From Hofstenia miamia (lineage: Eukaryota; Xenacoelomorpha; Acoela): a stretch of 50,532 nucleotides of DNA. A program made the translations under genes and the position numbers. The stretch covers positions 953,716 to 1,004,247 of the forward strand of contig SCFE01000044.1 of the NCBI GenBank assembly GCA_004352715.1, read 5' to 3'. The notes under the pieces are model-generated. The model was not told where the DNA came from. It did not search any database and saw nothing but the letters and a program-made list of their open reading frames with translations. Within the stretch, counting starts at the first letter, position 1. The number at the start of each line of letters is the position of its first letter. Positions 24,411-36,408 of the stretch are shown piece after piece.

Positions 24411-25455
24411 TTGTATGTGGATTGGGAAACCTTCGATAGACGGATAGATTTTGCGGGAGCAGTAGGTTCAAAGGAAAATGGCCCTACAATTAAATGTGTC
24501 AGTTGAACCGAGATGTAGGACCATAAATGAAGAAAAGGGGGCAATGGCATACACAAGAGGCGCATGGTTTTCAAAATTAATCCTGATTAGCTAAATCAAA
24601 ACAATCTTCTTCAAAAAAATAAAAGATTTTAAAATTTTACATTATGAAAGGTATTTTTATGGTCTATTCTCTCAATATTGGCCATTACTAAGATGTCCCC
24701 CGTCAGAAAATCCTGCGTATATGCCCCTGAAAATGGACCACAGATTTCAGAATATCACTTTCCATTTTTATCAAACTAGAACAAAATAGAACCTATTTCT
24801 TGGGACTGCATGAGTAACCCAAAACGCTTTTGAAACTAGTATGTGATTGGCTACTTGGTTACTGACTTATATGCATATTATGTAATACAACTGTACTGTA
24901 CTATCAAATTCGAAAGTTCAATAAAGAAAGTGTTATTTGATTTATTACAAATTTCATGAATTGATTCGAATTTCAAACGCTAAATGCTATTAAATTAATC
25001 AATGGAAGAACAAATAACAAAATCATTGTGACTCCATCCAATTGTACAACTTTTGAAATGTATTGAATAACTGCAAAGAAGTTTCCTAACTTTCCAATTT
25101 TATAAAATGCAATTTGATAAAACATTGTTACACTAATTGAAGTTTCCGTTATTCCAATTCCCACGCAACAAATTAAGTGCTTTCTCATAAGCTATAATGT
25201 TTGAGCAAATATATTTGTAGTTCATGTTTGTAGAGTTGACAATGGGTCACGTATATAGTTGGAAACCAATAAGAATTTTTGTGACTCATATTCTAGTGCA
25301 CCGCATTTTATCAAACCAAGCCTTACTGAAAGAATAGGCATCTAAGAAGGTTGTAACCTGATCTCCACGTCACAGAATTTACCTGCCAAAATAAAAAATA
25401 GTTTTAGTCTTTGTTCTTATTTTGAACAATTGTAATTATGTTATCAATATACGAC
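24411..25455. other. Non-coding stretch
   Basis: 24411-24590 is somewhat less AT-rich than its surroundings and continues from the adapter-like junction. A hydrophobic minus-strand frame at 24973-25188 has no recognisable family. Nothing else seen. Confidence 0.4.
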
Positions 25456-27116
25456 CGGATCCGATGCGAGTTTTTAAAAGAATTTTAGTTTTTGATCCGA
25501 AACGGATCCGAATATAAATAAGTATTCTAAAAATAAATAACCATGTACTTAAAATATATTTATGTTTTTTTCAGATGCTAATAGTAACTTTTAAGTGCTT
25601 CAGCACTGTCTTGAGATCAAAAATGGAAATATGAGATATACCATGGAGGATAGAGTCGGGCTGGACTGAGGTATTGGAAAAAAAATAATAGGACTTGCGC
25701 AGTAGTGCATGCAAATCAACTCAAATGTAGGGAATCCTACATAACTTAAAAGTAATGTGTATAGAAAAATCAATATTAAATTTTTAAATATTACAATAGT
25801 ATCAAATGCTCTTCTAGTACTACAATATAATAGTCAATTTTGGTCAAGCAAACCAAAAAATTCAAGAAATGTTTTTGTCAGCGATCATAAAATGGTCCTA
25901 AATGGCTATGATTTAAATAAGAAAATCGGATTTCGGCTGGGCCTGGGCATCAATGTTCGTCCAATGTTCATCTATGTTTGAAATAGATCGCTTATTTTAT
26001 TTGTAATTGACCACTCACAAGAAGCAAATATCTTTATGATTGGCGTAATTTTGATTGTGAGTGGAAACTTATAATTTCTCTGCGAAAACTCTTAGAAATT
26101 CATTTCTTTGTTATTTAATAGCTTTGTAGTAATCTAATTCCTAAAACTGTCATCAACTATAATTATAATATATTTATAGAGTTTAAATAGTTGAGTTTCT
26201 TGTGATATTAAAGCCTTATTAGCTTTATTATTGTACAAATCCAAAAATAACAATTTTGCAATGTTACTATGAATTGAGAATTGAAAGTGTTTTAAACAAC
26301 AAGATAAAATATATTTCCAAATTACAGATAAGGCGATGAAAACTAAAATAGCAAAAACAATCACAAATTAAAGAAAACAGCCTAAAATATATATTGCAAG
26401 ACATTAAAAAATGTAGTAGAGTGGATTAATATCCGTGACAGAAAAGTTCATTTTTTCAAACTAAATATGACATTAAAATATAAATTTTGAATTTTGCTTT
26501 TCGTTGCAATTATATACTAGATTGGTTTACAAATTTTTACTTGCATAAAACAACATTAAATAAATTAATACCACATTATAGCTATGCCAAAAGTATGGCT
26601 CTATACAAATTTTTTGTATTAGTGATTACAATAATCACGAACTTTCTGAAAACTAAGTTGATCTTGGTATTGCAAGTTGCATCTTAGATGAGGATTTTTT
26701 TATTGAAGAGCATCCCAAACTATGTTAGTATCATTAAATTTTTTTCGGTGTTTGCACAACTAAGGCATTCCACTTGCTTCTCTGTGTTTCTTCTGCTTTT
26801 CCCTTGACAAGTTTATATAAGGAAATGTTTTGGTTACTTTACAAGTTTATCTTTATGTAATATGGAATATTCGTCACGAATTTTATAAATTGTTGGAATA
26901 AATAATGCGGAACCTGTTGCATGAATAATGAAATTCAATTACAAAATTTCACTTAGATTAAGATTATTAACACACTTAAAGTGACATTCAATGTAAAAAT
27001 GTGCATAATGCATAAAATGTACAACATAGACCAATTTTAAAAATTTTTCAATCAGAAACAAATCTGAAATTTTCTCAAAATGTAGATCCGATCCGATCCG
27101 ATCCGAACCAATCCGA
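25456..27116. repeat. GATCCG-rich patches bracketing 1.66 kb
   Basis: CGGATCCG at 25456-25463 and GATCCGAAACGGATCCGAAT at 25493-25512 on the left; (GATCC)n-like runs of GATCCG at 27085-27116 on the right. CpG-containing hexamers are rare elsewhere in this AT-rich window. Clusters of such subterminal repeats occur at the ends of hAT-like DNA transposons. The interior shows no transposase frame and I could not define a target duplication, so the element call is tentative. Confidence 0.3.
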
Positions 27117-28033
27117 GGTCAGATCAAATTCCATTTCTGCTTTCCAATGGATGTTACTTTAATAAAAGATTTATTATTATTATTAATGAATCCAGGCATC
27201 TTCCTTATTGCATTATGGAGATCATTACCCATATGTGATACGTTAATATTGACACGTTTGAGTTCCAATACGCTATATTAACAATAACTGCAGAATTTGA
27301 ATTTAGTTCAGCAATTTCGATAGCATTTTGAATGCTTCAATAATAGTTTCTCCGGAACTTCGCTTTAGTGAATTCTTTTCAAACTGCTAGTGGACTCAAT
27401 TCTGTGACGATTTTGGTAAAATTTATATTAGATTCTTCGTTTATGATGATTTCAAAATAATACGCTAACACGACATGATGAAAGGTTAAATTAGTGTCAT
27501 ATACTACAAATTATTTGCATAGTTTACTATTAGCCCCATTATACATCGTATAAAACGACTGAAACAACATCAAAACATGACTGACGAAAACTCATTTTGT
27601 GTAGTATTCTGAGGCTATGGCCGCGCTTTGGGCATTAGCAGTCCAAAGCTTTGATTTTACGGGCAAATTAGCGGCTAATCTTCATTTCTGAACGTAATAA
27701 TTTGACATTTCGATTACACATTATTTCGCTTAGGACGTCCAATCAAGAGTGATTCACTGATGTGTTCTTGATTATTAACGCATACGCAAGTGTTAATTAA
27801 TGAGTGCAATTGATCTCGTCCCAGTCCATGTTAATGAAATTTTATTAACATCAGTGATGATTTTTACTTGTACTACTTTTTTAAACGGTCCATTTTTACA
27901 TTTTCTTCAATTGTTCCGAACTGGGCTTGTTTGAATCATTTAATTGAAAATTACAGTGTCGCACTTAGTAGTAGAAAAAAGCGCCAACTACTGTAAATAA
28001 ATCACTCCTAACGGCCTGCCGTTTAAAGCCTTA
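27117..28033. other. Non-coding stretch
   Basis: Contains a short (TTA)n run near 27170-27186. No gene recognised. 27610-27690 is more GC-rich than the surroundings. Confidence 0.4.
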
Positions 28034-28122
28034 CGGCCAACAGACGGCTACGACCAAAAATTTCGGCCAAAAGACAGCTAAGTCCATTATTGATTTTGCT
28101 CAGCCGGCCACGTCCAAGAAAA
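28034..28122. repeat. Imperfect ~30-bp tandem repeats (CGGCCAA unit)
   Basis: Units start at 28034 (CGGCCAACAGACGGCTACGA) and 28064 (CGGCCAAAAGACAGCTAAGT), with a weaker third at about 28104 (CGGCCACGTCCAAGAAAA). Such subterminal direct repeats are typical of DNA-transposon ends, but no matching inverted partner was identified. Confidence 0.45.
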
Positions 28123-28957
28123 TTGCCTTTGCAATAGAAGATTCCAATTGACTTGAATTATGCCATAGCAAGTTCGTTCATGTAAGGATAGATGGAGCGG
28201 AGATTTATAGAAATGGTAAATATCCAAATTTTATCGTATATCGTTTTCCTCATATGGCCATTTAATTTCATTGTTGATCAACTGATGGCGTTCCTATGGC
28301 TGCTTGTCTCTACACATAACCTTCAAACCTACCTAAAATTGTTTTATTAAAGTAAATTTGACTAAGATAGCATAATTTTTTCTAAAATCTACAATTACAA
28401 ATGTAACAAAAAATCAAATTTTTTACCATAAATTGATTTTCTTTAGATGCTCATTATCATTTGATAATTTAATGTTTACAAATTAGTTGAGGAAGTCTTT
28501 ATCATGAATATAAATTAGTTGTTGAGTAATTAAATCTAAACCGATTTTCTCTAAGTGCTTTATCAAAAATGTGTTGAGAATTTTAATATGCCACCAATAA
28601 AACGTCTATAATCTACTGATAGCAATTTCGCCTTATTTTATTTAATTCGTAATGGAATTGGAATGAAATGAAAATTCAGACATTATCTTATTCTTAATCA
28701 TTTGCATTTAATGCAGATAAAAAAGGAAAAATCACGGTCAAATTCTAAAATGTCTGCTGTGATTAGCAATCTGTAAAATGTTAAAAAGATAACTTTGATG
28801 ACTAGTATGTATATAATGCATATATATATATATATATACATGTATATATCACTATTAGGTTCTCATATAGAGCCATCAACTGATAGTTTAATATACAAAT
28901 AAATAAATTTAAGCATATGTAAAATATATATTACTATATATATATATATATATATAT
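28123..28957. repeat. Non-coding stretch ending in (TA)n tracts
   Basis: No gene recognised. TA microsatellites at 28820-28838 and 28935-28957. Confidence 0.5.
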
Positions 28958-29285
28958 GGCTGAAAAAAAATGAGACTGAACACCTATTTTTTCACGCTTT
29001 GTGGAAACGTATTGAAACGTTTTAGAAGAAAACTATAAAAATAAAAGACAACGAGAATTTTGTGAACTTTAAAATGGTCAAACAAAAAAGTTAATTAATT
29101 AAACTGGTACTTCGTAATTATTTGAAAACACTTGACAAACAAATTGTTTTGCTTTGCAAAGTTTCTACTTGATTTCTTCGGAATGGAAACGTTGGAACAG
29201 CTTGAAAACGCCTTTGCGACATCCCAAATTTCTCGATCAAATTATTTTCGAAAGCTGAAAAAAATTCGACAAAGAGAATCTCTCA
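28958..29285 (+). other. Possible start of a transposon or gene with N-terminal basic helix region, cut by gap
   Basis: Directly after (TA)n, the sequence GGCTGAAAAAAAATGAGACT resembles the kind of terminus seen in Tc1/mariner-like elements, though no partner end is visible. An open frame from 29132 (or the internal ATG at 29183) runs to the gap: METLEQLENAFATSQISRSN, then YFRKLKKIRQRESL. Its mixed composition looks more protein-like than the hydrophobic chance frames elsewhere. SRSNYFRKLKK resembles the recognition helix of a small helix-turn-helix domain. I do not recognise the family. The frame is cut at 29285 by 1000 N, so neither length nor function can be judged. Confidence 0.35.
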
Positions 29286-30285
29286 NNNNNNNNNNNNNNN
29301 NNNNNNNNNNNNNNNNNNNNNNNNNNNNNNNNNNNNNNNNNNNNNNNNNNNNNNNNNNNNNNNNNNNNNNNNNNNNNNNNNNNNNNNNNNNNNNNNNNNN
29401 NNNNNNNNNNNNNNNNNNNNNNNNNNNNNNNNNNNNNNNNNNNNNNNNNNNNNNNNNNNNNNNNNNNNNNNNNNNNNNNNNNNNNNNNNNNNNNNNNNNN
29501 NNNNNNNNNNNNNNNNNNNNNNNNNNNNNNNNNNNNNNNNNNNNNNNNNNNNNNNNNNNNNNNNNNNNNNNNNNNNNNNNNNNNNNNNNNNNNNNNNNNN
29601 NNNNNNNNNNNNNNNNNNNNNNNNNNNNNNNNNNNNNNNNNNNNNNNNNNNNNNNNNNNNNNNNNNNNNNNNNNNNNNNNNNNNNNNNNNNNNNNNNNNN
29701 NNNNNNNNNNNNNNNNNNNNNNNNNNNNNNNNNNNNNNNNNNNNNNNNNNNNNNNNNNNNNNNNNNNNNNNNNNNNNNNNNNNNNNNNNNNNNNNNNNNN
29801 NNNNNNNNNNNNNNNNNNNNNNNNNNNNNNNNNNNNNNNNNNNNNNNNNNNNNNNNNNNNNNNNNNNNNNNNNNNNNNNNNNNNNNNNNNNNNNNNNNNN
29901 NNNNNNNNNNNNNNNNNNNNNNNNNNNNNNNNNNNNNNNNNNNNNNNNNNNNNNNNNNNNNNNNNNNNNNNNNNNNNNNNNNNNNNNNNNNNNNNNNNNN
30001 NNNNNNNNNNNNNNNNNNNNNNNNNNNNNNNNNNNNNNNNNNNNNNNNNNNNNNNNNNNNNNNNNNNNNNNNNNNNNNNNNNNNNNNNNNNNNNNNNNNN
30101 NNNNNNNNNNNNNNNNNNNNNNNNNNNNNNNNNNNNNNNNNNNNNNNNNNNNNNNNNNNNNNNNNNNNNNNNNNNNNNNNNNNNNNNNNNNNNNNNNNNN
30201 NNNNNNNNNNNNNNNNNNNNNNNNNNNNNNNNNNNNNNNNNNNNNNNNNNNNNNNNNNNNNNNNNNNNNNNNNNNNNNNNNNNNN
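29286..30285. other. Assembly gap, 1000 N
   Basis: Nominal gap; the right edge is (TA)n at 30286-30304. Confidence 0.99.
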
Positions 30286-30304
30286 ATATATATATATATA
30301 TATA

Positions 30305-30885
30305 GGTTGGGTAATTAAATCTCAAGTAATTTTATTTGAATGTGTATGTTGTCACAAAGTTTTTTAAAGTGAATGTATGCATAATAGACTTGCTCTACTA
30401 ATTAAGAAGCCTATTAATATATTATGTTATAAGAGAGAATTATGCAACAATGAAACTTGTAATTTCAACAAAAGAGTTCCTTTGAGACTTTTAATTCACT
30501 AATTTATTCTTTTCTTGTCAATTAAATCATATCTGCTGGTCAATTATGGTCTATAAAGTAAGCTTGTTACTTCATCCGAAGGTTAGCATTGCTCTTATCT
30601 TCTGGATTTTGATTAGGATAAAAGATTACCAATTAATTTATTGTCTTGAGATTATTCTTAACAAGAAACTCTGTTAAACTTAACTATGCTTTCCACATGT
30701 TTTGCTTAAGTAAAAATATATACAATTCTAAATTTATGTATATTAACATTTTCATCAAATGACGCAAACAATTATCAACATAAATTTGAGATTAAGTAAT
30801 ACAACAAACGTTGAGTATTTAGAAAATATAAACTAATTAATAAAAATTCCTAAAGCTTCAAATTTACTTAAAATTTCATACTTAA

Positions 30886-30948
<63 letters not shown>

Positions 30949-33900
30949 GTGATGATTTAGAAATTTCTATTTATTTAATATAATTAGAGGTCAAATAACA
31001 ATTCTTGACTCCTTTGCTGCTAAAATAGTAATATATTTAGCCACGCCTGAAGGATGCCTGACCTAAGAGCTTACAAAAAATCTCTCATTTTTCATCTCAG
31101 TTGCTAAGCAAAAATTTCACAAATGTAGATGCAAACAAAAATGGCAAAATTGTAAAACCTTTTATATAATCAAATATATTGGTATGGTACATAATGGCTT
31201 TGCAAGCACACATCATTTCAGTGAAAAGCATATATAACTACTACAATAATTCTGATAATTACACATTTTTAAATCATTTATTCTTACTATATCAAGCTGG
31301 TCCTCAACCTCAATAACATGCAATGCATAAAATATATGTAGTAAAATAGAGCAAATTGAACAAAATGGTCAATTGGACTGTTAACATCATTGCTGATGTG
31401 ACTCCAAATATTTATATGTCCTCAATTTACTATAAGCATAATGTTATAATATAATTGATTGTATCAACTAGCTTTCGTGGCTAATTTTTTTTGAGGTCAC
31501 CTTGTAATATCTTCATTATGATCATTATTTTATATAATGACTTTGATTGTGTGGCGTGCGTATCTCAATATATCATACCAACATTGATAGCATGTTTTCT
31601 TAAAAATCTAAAATAAGTACAAAAAACTTGATTTAGCATTAATTGAACAATTGTGACTTTCACTCAATTATAAGTTCATTTTTAAAAAATGTATAAACCA
31701 ATTTATGTAATATCAGAATTCTGTTGTGTTCATAAGACGTTAGTATTTATTTACAAAGACTTTGGAAGCAACTCGATTTTGAAGTGCCATAAAAGAAAAT
31801 TCTAATAATATCATACTCCTTGATACTAGATGCCTAATAAATATTTTAGAAAATTTGTCAAAAGCAACCTTTTGAAATTAGACCATACACATATTTTGGG
31901 CCAAATAATAGGTGATTAATCTGTTGCAAGGAGTTTGTATTATTTTCAAATTAACTGCAATTTATGGTTCTTTAATAAATCGTTAAATATCCAAGCTACT
32001 GTAATATTTTTGTATTTAATAATTTCTAATTTAGAAAATTGATATTTTCTTTACTTTTTTTAAAAGTCCTTTCATCATGCTTATTTTTATAATCATCACT
32101 TCCTATGACCAACAAATATGTCCTCAACTCTTATTAAGAATTTGATTGATAACTTATTAGAAATAGAAATAATTCTATAGTATACTAATTCCTCACCCAG
32201 CGTGACCCTTCTTCGAATTCTGATCAGGCAGAAGATTGGTTCATGGATCAAAGTGCCTAATCGTTTTCAATCTGATAGGGAATTTTGAATGCTTTGGTAC
32301 ATATTAACTTATAGCTAATATTTTTACAATTGTAGTTAAAAAAGGCTTCACATACAAAAATATGGAACACTTAGTGGTGCGTACATCACTATTTTTTTAT
32401 ACACACAAATGGTGCATTGAATATTCTCCCAATAGACTCTTAGTTTTACAGGGCTCACCAGACACATCAAAGTTTGTGGCAATAACAGTTCAAGTGAACA
32501 TAATTTGCTAATTAGTAATACGAATAATTAATTTGTATATTACTATTTTAATCTTGAAAAATGTAATTCTATTTAGATACAAATATGCTTAAAATTCTAT
32601 CTAAAAATTACATTAAATTAAGTTTATTCAATAAGTGGAAAATACATTGATAAAGATGGCTTTTGAATCTAATAAACGAAATAAAAAATTGTTTAATGAC
32701 AGATGTTTGAATTTGTTTTCATTAAATTTTATTTTTATGTGTTTACGACTTGTATTAACTACAAAAATATCATGGAAAGGAATTCCAACTTAGGCCGCTA
32801 AAAATGGAAACGCTTTGCAAAAACTGTATGTATTATTCCAATTGAAATTTACGAGTGTATGAAACAGCTGAAACAAATGTCACTTTGCATGTGTTTAGTA
32901 AAAGAATCACTATCACAAAATTTATTACTGAAATATCCCAAGCTAGTATTACACCAAAAATAATTAATTATGATGGTGATTAAAGTATGACCATGTTTAG
33001 GAACTAACCAAAATGCGATCATCAAAAAAAGAAATATTTAAGCAAGCAACAGTTTGTGTCTCGCAAAATTTCTGCTTTGAATATATTTAGTATTACGGTG
33101 AAAAGTCCTCAATGCAGATATATTTACTACTAGTGGCTAAAGCCCAGAACTACGCAACATCGTTTTATATAATTAGCAACAAAATACATTCTCTAATGCG
33201 TTTTTTGATTGTGTAATCTAAGAATGGAAACAAGGTGATTATGGGCTAATTTACAATTTTTGAATAGTAAAGTATTTTAAATGTAAGGCCAATTAGTTAA
33301 TCTTGGGAAAGTGATTAGGAGTTTTACCAATTTTAATACCGAAATTTTAATTAGAAATAGCGGAAACAATTTTTTCGGCAAGTATGCTTAACTGCATGAA
33401 TTAACCAGTTCTGCAGATCCACTAGGCTTAATTACGAATGTGTTAAGGAGAACAGATCTTTGGATTTTGGTGTCCATTATGCTAGCTATATCACTAATTA
33501 TTCACACAAAACGTTTTTTGGAACATCACAATATTGCAGAAATATCCAAAAAAATAGATTGAAACACTAATCTATAAGATTCCATTTCAAATTTCATATT
33601 GTGGGGATTTAGGCGTGATCAATACTTGAGTGCTGATATTTTGAGCACTTAAGCCAAGGAATTTTATTAAATTGTCTGTAAAATTTTACTTAAGGCGAGG
33701 TTTGCGATTTTACAACCTGTTTGTCCAGTTGGCACAACCTGTTGAAACAATAAACTCTATGAGTAACCATGAATTATGGCATCATAAATTGTTGTATTGT
33801 TTAGAACAATCATGATGCTGTCATTTATGGGTTTACCTCTAAATAAAAAAATTCATTTTCAATTTATTTAGGTTTTCTCGCGTTTATTCCTAATTTCTAA

Positions 33901-34217
33901 CTTCCACGACAGATGTGTGCTCTATAGCAATTGAACACATAGCGAATGCGCATACAGACTCACGGACATTGTATTATTAGAAAAATTCCTATTCTCTGAT
34001 TGGCCCAAAAGCGTTTTATTTTCAAGTCTCAGTTAGGAATCCATTTTGCTTTTCCTTAAATAATTTTACTGAAATCGCCTAAAAATTTTATAAGGTTAGT
34101 CAGTTTTATTAATATATTTTATAATACTAAGAAACTACGATCAATTTTTACATTAGTAATTGCGTCATTCGAAATTTANGTACATGAATGCATGTTATTT
34201 CTTTGCTAACCATTTTA

Positions 34218-34219
<2 letters not shown>
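30305..34219. other. AT-rich non-coding stretch (~3.9 kb)
   Basis: Apart from the GAT microsatellite at 30886-30956, nothing is recognisable on either strand: no coding signature, TIR pair or RNA gene. A single N at 34179 marks another contig join; I see no repeated flanking sequence there. Confidence 0.5.
30886..30956. repeat. (GAT)n microsatellite
   Basis: About 71 bp of perfect GAT/ATC triplets with one GGT interruption near the end. Confidence 0.98.

Positions 34220-34250
<31 letters not shown>
34220..34250. repeat. (TA)n microsatellite
   Basis: 31 bp of TA alternation. Confidence 0.97.
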
Positions 34251-34251
<1 letters not shown>

Positions 34252-34758
34252 GGACATTAGATACTCTGGGATTTGTATCTAGCGCTCGGCAGTTTGCTAT
34301 TTTCCATAGTATCCAGTGCCCCTTTTGATGGAAACCAGAAAAATTTATTTTATTCGAAAATTTTTACATTGCGCATTTGGAATAAGGCTCTAATTTGTTT
34401 TTTCAAAAAAAATTTTTGCACCGGTATCCACTGCACACTGCCATAGTATAGATATTTTTTAAATAATGTGTGTTTATTTTGTATTTACTCGACAATATTT
34501 TAAGTAAACGATTCAAGCAAAATAATCAATAAAAATAAAAATTCAGTTTTTAATGAAATAAATGTTATGCATATGCTATCAAACAACAGATGAAGATTTA
34601 AATGTTTGTTGCATTTTGTTGAAATAAAACGATTCTGTAAACCTAGTAGAGTCATTTTGTCAAAATAACTAATAGTCAATGGTGCATTGAACTTATTTTT
34701 TGAATCGGTAATACCGGTAATCTACAGATAATGGCCAACGATGGCAGCAAAAATAGTA

Positions 34759-34821
<63 letters not shown>
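34759..34821. repeat. (ATT)n microsatellite at LINE 3' end
   Basis: 63 bp of perfect ATT triplets (AAT in the LINE sense) adjoining the 3' end of the R2/R4-type LINE. Either the element's own tail or its insertion target. Confidence 0.95.
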
Positions 34822-34870
34822 CTCCTACTTCTCACAGCTTCATGCTGGTATCTCTCTCAGCTCAGGGAAC

Positions 34871-35350
34871 TCACCAGTTCCCAAGGAGTCTGAGAGCTTT
34901 CCTCAGGACTCTAGCTGTTCCTAACAATGCTGCCTTCTGTGCTACTGGTCCTCCCCACTTTGGAACTCCCAACTCTTCCAAGTATCTCTTATGCTTCTTA
35001 CTCACTGCTCCTAGTGCGCCTACTACTACCGGGACTACTTCAACTTTCTTTAACTTCGACAGCCTTTCTATCTCCTCTGTTAACTCTCTGTACTTGTCTA
35101 TATTCTCTTTCTCCTTGCTTTCTACATTCTTGTCCTTTGGTACAGCTATGTCTATCACTGTTCCTAATCTTTTCTCTTTGTCTACCACTACTATGTCTGG
35201 CCTCCGTGCTTCTATCACTTTGCTCGTCTGTATGTTGAAGTCCCACAGTATCTTAACCTTTTCATTTTCTATGACGCCCTGTGGCTTGTGCTCATACCAC
35301 TTGTCTCCTGCTTCTAACCCATGCTGCCTGCTCAAACTCCAGTGTACCAT
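34871..35350 (-). pseudogene. R2/R4-type LINE, restriction-like endonuclease domain
   Basis: The 159-codon frame holds a PD-(D/E)XK-type nuclease like that of R2 and R4 elements, which cuts the target to prime reverse transcription. Landmarks: HWSLSRQHGLEAGDKWYEHK (3-22), VKILWDFNIQT (32-42), RRPD (49-52) followed 14 residues later by Asp67 in TVIDIAVP, KYREL, then VVPVVVGALGAVSKKHKRYL and the C-terminal QKAALLGTARVLRKAL. The RPD-X14-D spacing fits the family's catalytic signature, so this domain itself looks undamaged. It ends at the natural stop 34871. With upstream frameshifts the whole protein cannot be made. Confidence 0.9.
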
Positions 35351-35599
35351 CTATCAGATGATCTACTGTCTCCGCCTCTTTCTTACATATCCTACACTTA
35401 TCACTTACTTCTACTCTTCTGTCTATATGCTTCTTCACCCAGTTTGTTCTTATTGCTTGCTCCTGTGCTGCCATTATTAGTGCTTCTGTTTCTCTCCTCA
35501 GTCCTGCCTTCTTTAACCACTTGTTGCTCTCTTCTCTGTCACACTTTTCTGGTTCCTCCAGTATTCTCCATGCATTGCCTTCTGCCTATACCTTGTTTG
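35292..35599 (-). pseudogene. R2/R4-type LINE, CCHC zinc-finger region
   Basis: After a 1-bp frameshift following EYWRN, the minus-strand frame reads TEALIMAAQEQAIRTNWVKK, HIDRRVEVSD, then the finger CRICKKEAETVDHLIDG. Cys, Cys and His of a CCHC finger are visible (CRIC...HLIDG). The fourth ligand expected after DG is replaced by Thr, and the frame breaks again with a small deletion before the endonuclease (which starts ...VHWSLSRQHGLEAG). In intact elements this finger lies between RT and endonuclease and helps bind DNA or RNA. Confidence 0.85.
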
Positions 35600-35699
35600 N
35601 NNNNNNNNNNNNNNNNNNNNNNNNNNNNNNNNNNNNNNNNNNNNNNNNNNNNNNNNNNNNNNNNNNNNNNNNNNNNNNNNNNNNNNNNNNNNNNNNNNN
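35600..35699. other. Assembly gap, 100 N (contigs probably overlap)
   Basis: The ~32 bases left of the gap (35569-35599) and right of it (35700-35734) share CTCCATGCATTGCCTTCTGC followed by CTATACCTTG, so the true gap is likely zero or negative. Confidence 0.9.
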
Positions 35700-35880
35700 C
35701 TCCATGCATTGCCTTCTGCCTATACCTTGCTTGTTTCTCTGATTCCATCCTACTCTGGTATATCTTCTTTCCTTCACTCTCAGTTCTTATCTTCCTTAAC
35801 TCCTTAGTGACCTCTAGTAGGGATCCTCTGGGTTGCTTTTCTACATATTCCATTAGCCCTAGTGCTTCTGCTTCTACAGT
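35700..35880 (-). pseudogene. R2/R4-type LINE, linker segment
   Basis: In frame with the RT thumb after the TAA: AEALGLMEYVEKQPRGSLLE, VTKELRKIRTESEG, YQSRMESEKQARYRQKAMHG. Matches copy 1 at 848-1020 throughout. Stops at the 100-N gap. The text just across the gap repeats the same bases, so the linker is probably continuous. Confidence 0.85.
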
Positions 35881-36405
35881 TTAATCAACACTTAGCAGCC
35901 ATTTCCCTCCCTTATGCCTTGCCATGTACAGCCTATCTACATTTCCATTGAGGTTGAATGTTCTCTCTGCTGCTAGTATCTTCCTTGGCTCCCTGTCTAA
36001 TTCCCTCAGTTCATTCTTGTTCCACCTAACTATTCCTGCCGAATATCTCAACCCTGGTATTGCCCACGTATTAAATGCCTTTATTATGCTATGCCGCCCA
36101 TATGATGCTGACTTCTGTAGTACCTTCCTTAATCTCCTCTTGTATTCTTTCCTTAGCCTCATCTTCATTTCCTCGTGATCTGTTCTATCTTTCTCTATCA
36201 CACCTAAGTACTTGTACCCCTCTTTGACTTCTTCAATCTTATCCCCACTGCTTGTCCTCAAACCCTCCCCATCCACACACTTGCCTCTAGTCATTGTCAC
36301 TGCTGCACACTTTCCTAATCCAAACTCCAACCCTGAATCTCTGCTTGCCTTCTCCAATGTCTCCACTTGCTTCTGCAACATCTTCCTTGAACTAGCATAC
36401 TTCAG
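35881..36405 (-). pseudogene. R2/R4-type LINE, RT thumb region
   Basis: Reads LKYASSRKMLQKQVETLEKA immediately after the 5' break, then GLEFGLGKCAAV, EGYKYLGVIEKDRTDHEEMK, YKRRLRKVLQKS, IKAFNTWAIPGLRYSAGIVR, ELDREPRKIL, VDRLYMARHKGGKWLLSVD. These match the conserved landmarks after the active site in R2/R4-group reverse transcriptases (EFGLxKCA, YKYLG, NTWAxPxxRY, DRxxRK, RLYxxRxxGG). The frame ends at TAA 35881-35883. Translation continues in the same frame into the linker (TVEAEALGLMEYVEKQ), so the TAA is probably a C-to-T change of a Gln codon. No catalytic aspartates remain in this copy. Confidence 0.88.
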
Positions 36406-36408
36406 GTA

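Noticed and set aside
24973-25188. Hydrophobic 71-codon minus-strand frame as a membrane-protein exon
   Set aside because: Same reason; no recognisable domain.
22723-34821. Triplet and dinucleotide arrays as CRISPR or satellite
   Set aside because: Simple microsatellites without spacers.
34731-35480. Long plus-strand frame with a leucine run
   Set aside because: It is the antisense shadow of the LINE endonuclease, and the leucines are the (ATT)n microsatellite read as TTA codons.
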